From Epithemia pelagica (taxonomy: Eukaryota > Bacillariophyta > Bacillariophyceae > Surirellales > Surirellaceae): 64,000 nt of DNA. Made by a program: the position numbers and the translations under genes. Below the pieces are notes generated by a model. That model was not told the origin of the DNA. It ran no database searches and was given only the letters and a program-made list of their open reading frames with translations. This document shows positions 50,930 to 60,825 of this stretch, piece after piece; position 1 is the first letter of the stretch, and each line of letters starts with the position of its first letter. The DNA is taken from assembly GCA_946965045.2 (NCBI GenBank), contig OX337229.1:5890001-5954000 (forward strand), in the 5' to 3' direction.

Positions 50930-51450
50930 CCTGATAATTCTCTCCAGCGTTCACCTATTCTATCGCTTTCTCTCTCTTCGTTGCTTAGAAAGACCTTTTC
51001 TACAGACCAACGTTTACTGACCTTTTCTACAGAACAACGTTTACTCTTCCCCTATGTCAACAGGACAACGTCGTTGTTCTTTGGATATATCAAAAGTCGG
51101 TTGCAGTTCGATGGTGGCTTGGATCGCAGGGATTGGTATTCAAATTCCCCGCGTTTCCAAAACCGTCAATAAAAATATCCGATTGGAAGTATCTGAGATA
51201 TGGTCGATGAGGAGTGTTATGTTCCTAAAAGCGACCGATAAGCGATCAATGCGATTTGCCAAGACTGTCGCTGGCGAGTTGGGAACGGGACTCTGGCTTT
51301 GACACGCCGTGTACAAAAATTTTAAATTTGTTATGGTGTGACAACGACGACGCGAACGAACCGAACACATGGCCCCTTGATTCTTTCGACATTCGACACA
51401 ACATAATAACAAAAACAATCTACAGAGAATGAAACTGTATCCATAACAGC
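50930..51450. other. Intergenic, divergent promoter region
   Basis: 520 bases. A repeated CTTTTCTACAGACCAACGTT word occurs near 50994 and 51022 (GACCTTTTCTACAGAACAAC). No gene seen. Confidence 0.45.
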
Positions 51451-54314
51451 ATGAGGATGCCTCTTGTCTGGACCCTACTACTACCATCATCATCATCATC
51501 ATCAGTATCCTGTTCTCATGCGCAGGTATCCCTGCTGCAGCTGCTACTTCTGTGGTTGCCGTTCGGCGCTGTGGCCGAAACTCGCCCCACGGCAAATCGA
51601 CAATTCTTTCCCAACAATGCCGACAATACGGGGACCTGCGACATTCCACCCTACCAAGACAAGGCCTTTGTACCACAAGAGGGCATGTGCAAAAGTGACA
51701 CAACTATTTCGCTTGCCGAATTACTCAACAATCCCAGTCTGTTGGACCGCTTGGCCGTCGCCTATGCGCCCTACTTGTATTTTCATCCCCTCGAACGGTT
51801 TACCATGAGTGCCGTCAATCGAACCTTGGACGATCCGGACATGGGCAAAGTGTTTTTGAATCATGCCGATGGCATTGTCTTGATGGATGACACGCTCAAC
51901 CCGCAAACCCTGCTCGATACGACCCGCAATGTCGACTATGCCTTGTTTTCGCACCTCTTCTTTTTGGAATACCAAATCAATGACACCTCGCTCTTGGCGT
52001 ATAATGCCTACAATTTCAATGACACGTCCGTCTTGGACGAGTTGTTGGAGGAGGATGATTATCGATTGGGCGATGGCTTTGAGGAGGAAACGGGTCGTGC
52101 GGTGGCACCTCTCTATTACAATGTCTACGATTCCGGCAATGGGACTGTCACTTTCAATTACCACTTGTACTTTACCTGGAGTGGACCGGGCAACTTTGGC
52201 GTCTTGACCAGTTACAATGGGACCAGTCAATACACCCGCATCCTGGCCACCCCCTATGGCGTTCACGAAGGCGATTGGCAAATGCTCAGTGTGACTGCAT
52301 GTCCTTCTTCGTCCGATGAGTTGCCCTCGCCCGTGGCCGTCACGTTTCGACAAGATCAAGGAAGGTTTGGTCAAGTTTACGATTGTACGGCCGGCGAGTG
52401 TACCTTTCACGAAACCAGTGTCACGCATCCGGTCGGCTTTGTGGCCTTGAATACCCACGACGTGTATGCCATGTCGGTCAAGGAACTGGTCTACGACGAA
52501 GCCTGGCCCTTGGAATTTTGGGTCAATTTGCAAGGCTTTTTGAGCATTCATCGGACTTCCTACTTGGACGACGAGGGTCAATTTCGACGCTACGAACCCG
52601 TCGATGCGACCAATGTCGTGCGCTTGGCCGAACCGGCCGACATTCCCCAAGCCGTTGATCCCTCGGACTATTGGATCGCCTTTGGAGGTCAATGGGGCCG
52701 TCCCACCACGAATCAGACCTTGTTTGGTTCCGACCAAATCCCCCTCTGTCTCGACAATGCCACGACAAACGTGGTGGACTGTCCGACGGCGGCAGAAAAT
52801 CCCATTTACGATATTGTCTTGCAATTAATGGGCATTCTCAAACCGACCACGCCCTTGATTGAAGGGGCCTCCCTCTTGGTGGACTTTTTGAACTCGAATC
52901 AGTTGGGGGTCGCAGCCTATGGACCGGCGGCTCATCCCAATTACAAGGCTCTCACCTTACCGGGCAATGCGCCCTTGTGGAGTCGTCCCGTCATTAATGC
53001 CAGTGACACGGGTGCCATCTACTGCGAAAAATTGCTGGAAATTCCCGATACCTTTCGGACCAATCCCTATCACGACATTTTGGATGTCGAAGAGACCTTG
53101 TACGATGTCATTCTCATGTGTGCCCTCTTTACCATTGGCAGTGTCGTTTACTTTATCGGTCTCAAGTTTATTGAAGTCCGTCAAGTCTTTCAAACGGACG
53201 AACAAGGCAATATTTTGCCACCCAAATTCAAACATGACAAATTGTGGGTCTACCATTGGGCCATTGTCTATTCCGGTTCCTATGTCGTGGCCGCCGTGGG
53301 CTTTGTCTTGTTTTTTATTGGCCACTATCACTTGTTTGAATTGCTCAATGAATTTTTTGGCAGTAGTTACGATCAATTGATTACACTCTTTCGGCTGATT
53401 GGTGCCCTGTTAATGCTCATTGATACCTTTCTCCTCATTTTGATTTGGTTGCGCTGCGAAGATACCTGGCGGACCATGCAACGGACCTATTTTGAAATCT
53501 TGGGCGACGACCAAGGACGGGCCGCCTTTGAAGCCTCCCTGCGCTGTGCCTTGGATACCCCCAAGGTGGTAATGTGGTATGCCGTGACCATGGGATTGAC
53601 CTTGACCTGTCTCTTGTTTGCGACACTCATGGCCGTGCTGGGGGTCATTAGTGCCGGAATGGCCTATGCGATTGGAGAAATTTGTCGCGATATTGTCGGA
53701 TCCTTGGAAGGGATTTGTTTTGATTTCAAACTCTTTGGAATGGATTCCGTTCAATGTGGAGAAGAATTTTTTACCTTTTGCAATGGTACGACTCTCTCTA
53801 TGCTGCATGTGTGTGTGTGTGTATTGTCGAAGATGCCGTGTCGTGTACAGTCACTCAACTCACTTATCGGCTGTACTATTGTCCTTCTTTTCTCTCTCTC
53901 TATTTACACTCGATTTCGTGCTCTTCTCCTACAGAATGGGCACAACGAGAAATTGTGCTAACCTTATGGGGTGCCTTTGTCGTGGTGATTGGTCACTTCT
54001 TTTTGATTGCCTCGGCTTCCATTACCAACATTATTATACGGTCCGTAGAGCGGGAGATTGCCGTGTTGCGCACGCGAGATCGATATATCTATTCCTTGGG
54101 TCCTGCTGTTCCGCAAGGAGAGAGCAAGGATGATTCCTTGGGTCCCAGTCCGCCCAATGGTCCGGAATCGCCCGAACGAATCCTGTCGGAAAAAACACTG
54201 CAGGTAATTCAAGAAGCGGAGCAAGGCAGTGGCATACAGGACGAGAACGGGGTGCTTCCTCGGGAAGATGCTTCTGGTTCTCATGTGGACGAAACCAAAG
54301 AGAGTGAAGGGTGA
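51451..54314 (+). CDS. VPS62-like membrane protein (two exons)
   Basis: Exons are 51451-53785 and 53935-54314 with a 149-nt intron (GGTACGACTCTC ... CTCCTACAG) splitting a Glu codon; 904 residues. A signal peptide (SLLQLLLLWLPFGAVAE) is followed by a VPS62-type lumenal domain: LAVAYAPYLYFHPLERF, YHLYFTWSGPGNFG, GVHEGDWQMLSV, with many N-glycosylation sequons. After residue ~550 come about five membrane spans (VILMCALFTIGSVVYFIGL; YVVAAVGFVLFFIG; LIGALLMLIDTFLLILIWL; WYAVTMGLTLTCLLFATLM; and, after the intron, LWGAFVVVIGHFFLIA), then an acidic cytosolic tail. VPS62 is linked to vacuolar sorting in yeast; the membrane half is not typical of that family. Confidence 0.85.
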
Positions 54315-54873
54315 AGATGGAACTGTTCCAAACTCAATGGGTGAAACAGACTCACGGACGCCACTCGATAGCCATGCGTCACGCCGGGATCGGGACTCGG
54401 CACAAACATGTGTGTTTTTGCTCCGTCGCCATAAATACGCATGGGACAACGTTTGTCAAGAGACGCTCACCCAAACATGTGTGTGTGTGTTGAAGAAAAT
54501 GGATGCAAAGTTCTTGTTGAAGTAGTAGTAGTAGTAGAAGAAGCTGACTAAACGTGTTGAATGTTTGAACTAATGTCGAAACAACCTTGTCGGCTTTGCA
54601 TCGTCTTTCGAGTATTCGAGACCACTCAAATTCTCCAAAACAAAATGTAAAAGAGCCTGTTGCGTGATGACACTCCTCGTGTATTCTTAATAGCCCAGTC
54701 GTTGAATGTGCTTTCCATCGTCTTTGGATTATGACATACCACTCAAAGTCTCAAAGACAAAGCGTAGAAGAGTATCTTGCGAGATGACACTCCTCGTGTA
54801 TTCTCAATGGCCCCATCGTAGTGGAGGATTATTCTCTCGAGTGTGTTGTTGTTGTGCGGCAGCCATCCAGTCG
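54315..54873. other. Convergent intergenic stretch
   Basis: Holds a GTA/AGT triplet run near 54524-54537 and the 118-bp tandem duplication listed separately. Confidence 0.5.
54599..54820. repeat. 118-bp tandem duplication (two diverged copies)
   Basis: Units begin CATCGTCTTT at 54599 and 54717. Both contain ACCACTCAAA, then GATGACACTCCTCGTGTATT. Confidence 0.8.
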
Positions 54874-56886
54874 TCATGGCGTCCCATTTCCTCGATGATT
54901 CGGATTGGCGTTTGGTACAGAATGGTAGACGGGCAAGAATCGGTGTGGTTGCTCATACCTTGCAAGGGTGCGAGCAAGAGAAGGAGATGGACGAACAGCG
55001 GGTCCTTGTCCTGGATACGACCTGAGTTCATGCTCATCAACACTCTCCTCTTCTTCAACTTCATCATCTTCGTCCTCCGAGTCATTGTCTCCGGACGAGC
55101 CCACCTCTTTTTGGCCAAGTGGCAATCGTTTTGTATTCCTCATGGACTGTTCTGTTGTTGCTGCTGCGGAGGCGTTCAAGGATTGTTGTTGTTTTTGTCG
55201 TTGCCGCGAGATCCATTCAAAGCCAATGGAATTCAAGAGTTCAATCTTGTGGGGTGTCAAATCGGATTGATTGTTTCCTCGTTTGCCCCGTTGGAGTTCC
55301 CAATATTTGACGCGTTGTTTGTGGACCCAACTCCCCAAGCCAGGCATACTTTGTGGGACACTGGTATGTCCATGGTCTCGTTGAAACTCTTGCAACTCTT
55401 GAAATCGCTGTTCCCACTTGACCCGCGTCAATTGTGTGGGACGTTTCTTGTCGTTGCTCTTCCACGCAAAGCCATGGGCCGTGAGTCGATTCATTTGTTC
55501 GGTGGTCAAATTGTTGGGTTTGCCATCTTGTTCCTGTGCCACTTTTTTGTGTCGAATCCACGAGACCCATTGTCCCAATCCGTCGGGGGAAAAGGCCGGT
55601 GGATCTTTGCCATTGTGTTGGGCGCGATAATCGAGCCATTGTTGAAAGCGTTGTTCAAACTCCCGACGGGGTTTGGGTTGAAATTCAAAACCAATGTCGT
55701 ACAAACGTTGCAACCGATGGGTCGTCAAGAGAGTCGATTCTTGACCGGCTTGTAATTTCTTGTACTCCTTGCGTTGCTTGTCCAACCAGGTACGGAGTGT
55801 TTTGATGGGTCCATTATTCGTACTGGGATGGCTGGGCACAATGGAATGGCCATGTTCTTGAATGAATTGTTTCATTTCCTCAAAACGAGCTTCCCATCGT
55901 TCCGTCTTTTTCGTGCTTGCTGGTTGTGGTTTGGATTGCTGCGTTGTTGGCGCTGTGGATGGTTTCGTTGTGGCGGCTGTTGTGCGTTGTGGTGATGCTT
56001 GTGAAGAGGAGTGTCGTCGTCGCTTGGCAGGAGGTGCAACGACCGTGGCGTCCGTTGCGATTGGTTCGGGACCAGCAGTAGTAGTTGTGGTGGTTGTTGT
56101 CGTTGGGAGACGTTTTCGAACCAACTCGGCCGTGACACCGACATCGTCCAATCGTTGGACGAAATCGGGCGGCAAAAAGTTGGGATCCAAGGCCGCTTCC
56201 GGATGTTCCGGATTGTCGATGCGGGCTTGTCGCAGGGCACTGCGAATAAAACTAAGCCACTGACCCAATCCATGATACTTGGCCGCATCCTCGGCGTTGA
56301 ATGACGCTAGATTTTGAGGTACCTGCACATGACCAAACTGCGCTCGAAATTCTTTGAGCAATGCGAGATTGGCCAAATACTTGGTTCGTCGGGTCCGAGC
56401 TCGAGCACCACCATTGTGGTACTGTCGTTCAAAGACAAAGCCCAGATTGCGCAACAAGGCCAATTTTTCCACCGTAAATGTCGTTGTTGTCGACGTTCGT
56501 TTCTTGTCGTACCAATACCAATGATGACGGCCTTCGAGCTGATCGACAAAGACGGTATAGTCGCAATGCTGTTGTTGCACCCATCGATACAAGGCGGAAC
56601 CATCGTTGGGGACCTTGGTATGACCCGTCACTTGAGCAAATTGTTCCAACAATTCAAATTGTTTGCGCCATTCGCGATCCATTCCAGCATCATCCCTCTT
56701 TGGATGATGATTGGTGGTGGCAACGGCAGCCTGACGGTTGGTACTTGCAATGGTTGCCGCTGCGTGTACCTCCGCCCGCTCGTCGTCGTCGAACGAATCT
56801 TCTTCTTCTTGTTGTTGTTCCGCCAAGACGAGAGAGCGATCCTCCTCCTTATGGTCGTGGGTGTCGCTCTCGTCGTGGTCCACCAT
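54874..56886 (-). CDS. Helicase-associated (HA) domain repeat protein
   Basis: 670 residues, ATG at 56886, no intron. Five HA-type repeats: WRKQFELLEQFAQVTGHTKV, LALLKEFRAQFGHVQVPQN, RWEARFEEMKQFIQEHGHSI, RFQQWLDYRAQHNGKDP, RFQELQEFQRDHGHTSVP; most end with the LGxWVxxxR pattern and an aromatic GFxW/F turn. HA domains are predicted nucleic-acid-binding helical modules, very abundant in diatoms and often without a helicase. Linkers are Thr/Ala/Pro/Gln-rich. The C-terminus has an acidic run (SEDEDDEVEEEESVD) and a basic end. Nuclear or organellar nucleic-acid role inferred. Confidence 0.88.
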   Translation of the reverse strand: MVDHDESDTHDHKEEDRSLVLAEQQQEEEDSFDDDERAEVHAAATIASTNRQAAVATTNHHPKRDDAGMDREWRKQFELLEQFAQVTGHTKVPNDGSALYRWVQQQHCDYTVFVDQLEGRHHWYWYDKKRTSTTTTFTVEKLALLRNLGFVFERQYHNGGARARTRRTKYLANLALLKEFRAQFGHVQVPQNLASFNAEDAAKYHGLGQWLSFIRSALRQARIDNPEHPEAALDPNFLPPDFVQRLDDVGVTAELVRKRLPTTTTTTTTTAGPEPIATDATVVAPPAKRRRHSSSQASPQRTTAATTKPSTAPTTQQSKPQPASTKKTERWEARFEEMKQFIQEHGHSIVPSHPSTNNGPIKTLRTWLDKQRKEYKKLQAGQESTLLTTHRLQRLYDIGFEFQPKPRREFEQRFQQWLDYRAQHNGKDPPAFSPDGLGQWVSWIRHKKVAQEQDGKPNNLTTEQMNRLTAHGFAWKSNDKKRPTQLTRVKWEQRFQELQEFQRDHGHTSVPQSMPGLGSWVHKQRVKYWELQRGKRGNNQSDLTPHKIELLNSIGFEWISRQRQKQQQSLNASAAATTEQSMRNTKRLPLGQKEVGSSGDNDSEDEDDEVEEEESVDEHELRSYPGQGPAVRPSPSLARTLARYEQPHRFLPVYHSVPNANPNHRGNGTP

Positions 56887-57007
56887 ACTAATACAAGGGC
56901 ACCTGCACTAATGAAGCTTGCTCCTATGGTTCATTGAGCACATCCGCTTTACTCTGATGATGGCTAGAGGAATACTTAGCGATGTGATAGAAGTGATAGT
57001 TCCGTCT

Positions 57008-57045
57008 GTAGGTCGTACGGTACGGCGCGGAAGTCGGACTTCCGC
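57008..57045. promoter_or_regulatory. Third copy of the NmrA promoter box (inverted)
   Basis: GTCGTACGGTACGGCGCGGA then GTCGGACTTCCGCC: the same palindrome (GGAAGTCGGACTTCC) as at 30682, upstream of the truncated NmrA copy. Confidence 0.55.
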
Positions 57046-57200
57046 CATTTCGCCGCCGCGCATGTTCGCCGCCGCGCATGTTCATGCTTTCAGACCCATG
57101 GTTTTTCTGCTATGCTCACAAAATACAAAACGCAAAAACAACCACAACCAAAACAAAATCAATCAACAATTACCAAGAAATCATCGTCATCATCCTCAGC

Positions 57201-57329
57201 ATGTCCGTGAATCCCAAAACTATTGCCGTCCTTGGAGCCCTTGGAGGCCAGGGCGGTTCTGTTGTCAATACCTTTCTCTCGTCGCCGTCGTCCTCCTCCT
57301 TTAAAATCCGAGGTGTGAGTCGCAATGGG
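57201..57329 (+). pseudogene. Truncated NmrA-like copy (first ~43 codons)
   Basis: Begins MSVNPKTIAVLGALGGQGGS, in near identity to the gene at 30549, and keeps its leader and promoter. After VSRN it jumps to sequence that, in the intact locus, lies just past the NmrA stop codon. All codons from ~42 to the end are thus missing in one deletion. Confidence 0.9.
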
Positions 57330-57416
57330 AACCAGCAGCATCTACTACATAATAGTCTGCTATTCCGTATTCGTTTGAAATTGCCGTCGTACTACCACAG
57401 TGTCGTCACACCGTAA
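57330..57416. repeat. Inverted copy of 29533-29630
   Basis: Reads as the reverse complement of the 3' flank of the intact NmrA gene (GGAACCAGCAGCATCTACTA; CACAGTGTCGTCACACCGTA), and so marks the deletion joint of the truncated copy. Confidence 0.85.
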
Positions 57417-57480
57417 TCGACCAAGCTAGTCGTCCCGTAGAGAAAACAAGGCCTTTTATAGTCGTGATGATCGTCCTGGT

Positions 57481-57680
57481 TGTTTTCGTCGAGAGGTGTC
57501 AAGTTGTCAAACGAGTTGTTTTGGTCGAGAGGGGTCAAGTTGTCCAAGAGTTTCCAGAGTTGCCATCCGGTCGACTGTACCTACTACTACTCGTTGAGGA
57601 GCGACAAAAAGGCTTCATACTCGGGATCCGTTTCGCCCAGGGTGTTTTCGTCGAGCGGTGTCAAGTTGTCAAAGAGTTGC
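57481..57680 (-). repeat. Three copies of a word encoding LFDNLTPLDEN
   Basis: Copies near 57481, 57517 and 57641 share TGTTTTCGTCGAGAGGTGTC or close variants, then AAGTTGTCAAAGAG. The third is inside the Zn2Cys6 reading frame; the other two lie beyond its stop. Confidence 0.8.
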
Positions 57681-58927
57681 AACGGATCCTCCTCCACGAC
57701 CAAACAGGAAGTACGAGTATCGGGCGGTGCAGTCTCGGCCATGGCCGTTTCCAACGAAGTGTTAGTCGGCAAGGATTCGGCGTCGGTGGGTGCCGTTTCG
57801 AAATTCTCACACGACGTGCTGGACGAATTGGTGTTGGTTGTGGAACGTGGCGCGGCTCGGGGACGACTCGTACTACTAGTACTGCCACTATTCCGTAGGG
57901 GATGCACCAACTCGCACACATAAAAGGAATGTTCCAAGGTGACAATCTGAAAGGCATAGACGAGATCCATCTCTTGAGCGATACTACGACTCTTGGACGA
58001 GCCGGCCGTGGCATGGTTGCCAAACAGGACGACCTGGAGTCGATTGAGTCGAATGCATTCGGGTGTCTTGTGGGGAGTGGTGTACCGGGACATTTGGTAG
58101 TGAATGGCCGTGGTAAACTTGGTAAAATCGGCCGGTCCGTGGAGAAACAATTGCACGACGGGCTTGTCATTGGCCTTCCAGGTTTGCTCCATGGACCACA
58201 CCGAACAAATGTCTTGCTCAAACTTGGACGAGGCCAAAAAGAAGGACTGTCCATTCTTGGCCTCGCGTACCATGACGTAGCGATGGTCCAAACAATCCAG
58301 TCGACACAAACTTCGCAAGGCTGTGGGTAAGTCCTCCCAACAGAGTGGTGGTGGATTGGTTTCACCGCCATCACCACCCGGAGGTGCATGGTACAAGAGG
58401 GGTTCAATAATGTGTCGACGCTACGGGCAAAAGACGTCGTCCATGGGCACGTGACATTTGGCGGCCAAATGACAGGCCCGTTCCAAGAGGGTAAAGGAAC
58501 GTCGGGCCAAGGCAAAGGACGACCACGAATGAATGAGGTAGCGTATCCCATAGTGTAACTTGTGGGGTGATGAACCAGCATCAGACGCCGCCGCCAAAGG
58601 AGTCTTGACCAACAAGGCATGCAAGAGGTTGCCATCTTCGGAGGACGGTACGGATTGTTGTTGTTGTTGAGGAGGAGAAGAAGCGTCTCTTTGGGATGGG
58701 TGGTTGTTGTCGTCCAACAGTGGTGACGGTTCCACTCGGCTAGTATCATTGTCATTGTCGTCATGAGGCACGGATCGTGGTCTCTTTCTGCTACCTGCTT
58801 GTCGTCGTCGTGTCACTCGTGCCACACAGGCAATTCCCAACCGCGTGCAGCGAGAACAGCTTGCTCCCAACCGTTCGTCTCGGTCGCAACTCTTTTTGGC
58901 GCGATGACATTCTTCACACGACGGCAT
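57587..58927 (-). CDS. Zn2Cys6 transcription-factor-like gene interrupted by an in-frame TAG
   Basis: ATG at 58927. MPSCEECHRAKKSCDRDE followed by CSRCTRLGIAC gives C-x2-C-x6-C-x9-C-x2-C-x6-C, the binuclear zinc cluster of fungal-type regulators, with a basic linker (RRRQAGSRKRPR) behind it. The frame meets TAG at 58421-58423 after 168 codons, then stays open in the same frame for 277 more codons, ending in DPLQLFDNLTPLDEN...FLSLLNE. The continuing part has clear protein character (SFFLASSKFEQDICSVW, VVQLFLHGPADFTKF) and its C-terminus is shared with the 29.4 kb fragment. So the gene is either newly inactivated, recoded, or spliced: a 15-base GT...AG stretch (58421-58435) would remove the stop in frame, but that is far below known intron sizes. 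Confidence 0.72.
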
Positions 58928-59363
58928 GGGGCATTTCGCGTTGTCGGTTCACCTTTTTTTCTCGTACACAAGAATTGTCCGTCGAAAATGACAGCAGCAG
59001 TGCTGGGGACTGTCCCAACAGCACGGTTCAAAGGACTTGTGTGTCAACGAAGACAAGAGCAAAGAGTCGATGGAGAGTTTGGGATCTTTTTTTGCACCAG
59101 ACTCCACAACAGCAATTGCCAATGGCTCCCTTCCTCTTCCGAATAGATCAAAAAAACGAAGCCAAGGAGTTCAAGGACAGAAAAGACAGAACCTTTCTCG
59201 TCTCATGGAGCAGCGGCATCGCATATCTCAAAGATTCGACGCGCCAGCCATGCGAATCAATGTGGCGCGCACGTCTGCGCGGCGCCATGACGTACAGCGG
59301 AGAGACCAAACCAAAAGCAAAAGTTCTTCGAGAGATCACACAAAAATCGCAAGAGGTCCACAG
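58928..59363. other. Divergent intergenic stretch
   Basis: A frame open from 59037 runs into the gene at 59364 but has no start codon better supported than the ATG before the signal peptide. Nothing else seen. Confidence 0.4.
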
Positions 59364-60510
59364 ATGACGATGAGGATGATGATGATGCATAGACCAAAGT
59401 ACCTTGCAACGAGGACAGTGGGTATTTGGATCCTCCTCCTTGCGTCGTGTTGGGGTTTGTCGTGCGGTCTGGGCCTGTCGTCAGGACCACCCATGGTTTC
59501 TCCTCCTCCTCCATCCGCAACAACAACAACGTGTGGTGCAGCAGATTCCAGTCGGTACCGTTCCTACTACTCCTCACCCTCCTCATCACTCGAGCAAGGA
59601 GTTGTCACATGGTTGGCGTTGCGGCGAGAGCCAAGTTCCAACGTTGGGTCATTTGCGGACGCTTCTTCTTGGAAAGATCGGGTCGGGAGCTTTGCAGACG
59701 TTGCAATCGTTGTTTCGGCCCTGGCAACGTGTGTTGCAACCGTCGGTGGAGCAGTCCTCGCTACTAGGTGGAATGACAGGGACGAAAAACGGTTCCACAG
59801 GGAGGAAAGGGAGGCAGAGAAACGGAAAATTGAAAGGATCAAAAAACAAATCCGAGAGCTTGAAATAGATCAGCTCCCGTGTACGTCCACACAAGGAATC
59901 CTCTGTCTTGTTGTTGTTGTTGTTATACTACTTTTGCACCCTCTTACTTTGGTTTGGGGTGTCATTCGTTGTTGTGACAGATGGCCCATCTTCGGAACGG
60001 TATCACTGGTACGTGGAACTGATTGAACAGGACCAATCCGACTGCTTTCGTTTGGAACAGAATGCCTTGCAAATGGCCCACGGTAGGAGAACTGCCGGCA
60101 CGGGAGTATGCGGTCCCGGGCCAACACTCTATACTAACACCAATCCATTTCTCTCTATTTCTCTCGTGATAGACCATTGCAACAATGACCTAGAACGAGA
60201 AATGATCCAGGAGGACATTGAGTTTCTCAAAAGTAAACGGCTCCGTCAGTTACTCCTCCAAGAATCTCGTCTCCACACTGGGACTCCGGCACTCTTGAAG
60301 CAATTCCGAGAGGAACTACGCCAAGGAGCGGGTGAAACCGACAGTCTTGTTTGGTGGTCACCCACGTACGAAGCACAAGTCCAGAAGCAACTCCGGGACC
60401 ACAAGAATGTGGACTCGGTTCGGTCCAAACGCAACACCTGGACCAGAAGAATGTGGACTCGATTCGGGTCTAGTAGTCAAGTGGTTCCCGGTCCAAGAGA
60501 AAAAAAGTGA
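59364..60510 (+). CDS. Secreted/membrane coiled-coil protein, unknown (three exons)
   Basis: Exons are 59364-59880, 59981-60082 and 60173-60510; 318 residues. Introns are 100 and 90 nt; the second is a multiple of three, open in frame, and holds a perfect TACTAAC branch-point word and a pyrimidine tract, so it could also be retained. Signal peptide or anchor: TRTVGIWILLLASCWGLSCG. A second hydrophobic stretch (VAIVVSALATCVATVGGAVL) is followed by a highly charged coiled coil (RFHREEREAEKRKIERIKKQ). The C-terminal part is helical and charged (LEREMIQEDIEFLKSKRLRQ). The end carries a short internal repeat (KNVDSV.., RRMWTRFG). No family recognised. Confidence 0.68.
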
Positions 60511-60825
60511 GATTGGCGAGTTTCAGGCCACAAGAACTGTAATTGTAGGGCCGACAAAAGAGACCCCGTCCCGTGTTGGTATCCTTTTTGCAGTCTCTTC
60601 TTGGCATGGTTCCAGTCGACAAGCCTGGACGTTCCAAGCAACTAGATTGCGTTGCCAATACTCCTACTCGTAGAGAGCAATTGGCGAAACTTCCAATGGG
60701 TTGCTGAGAGGTCTAGTTTAGTTTAATAGGTAGTATGCGAGCGGTCTGACCTTCTGACGTCTGGGTAGAAATCTTAGTAAACGCATTTGGGTCGCCCGAG
60801 AGAGTCCCTCAACGGGTTTCGTCCG
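60511..60825. other. Intergenic, nothing recognised
   Basis: Short spacer between tandem genes. The frame of the protease gene is open back to a TTG at 60787. Confidence 0.45.

Noticed and set aside
57661-58764. 367-codon minus-strand frame overlapping the Zn2Cys6 gene
   Set aside because: It is Pro/Arg/Ser-rich and lacks the zinc cluster; the other frame has motif and homology to the 29.4 kb fragment.
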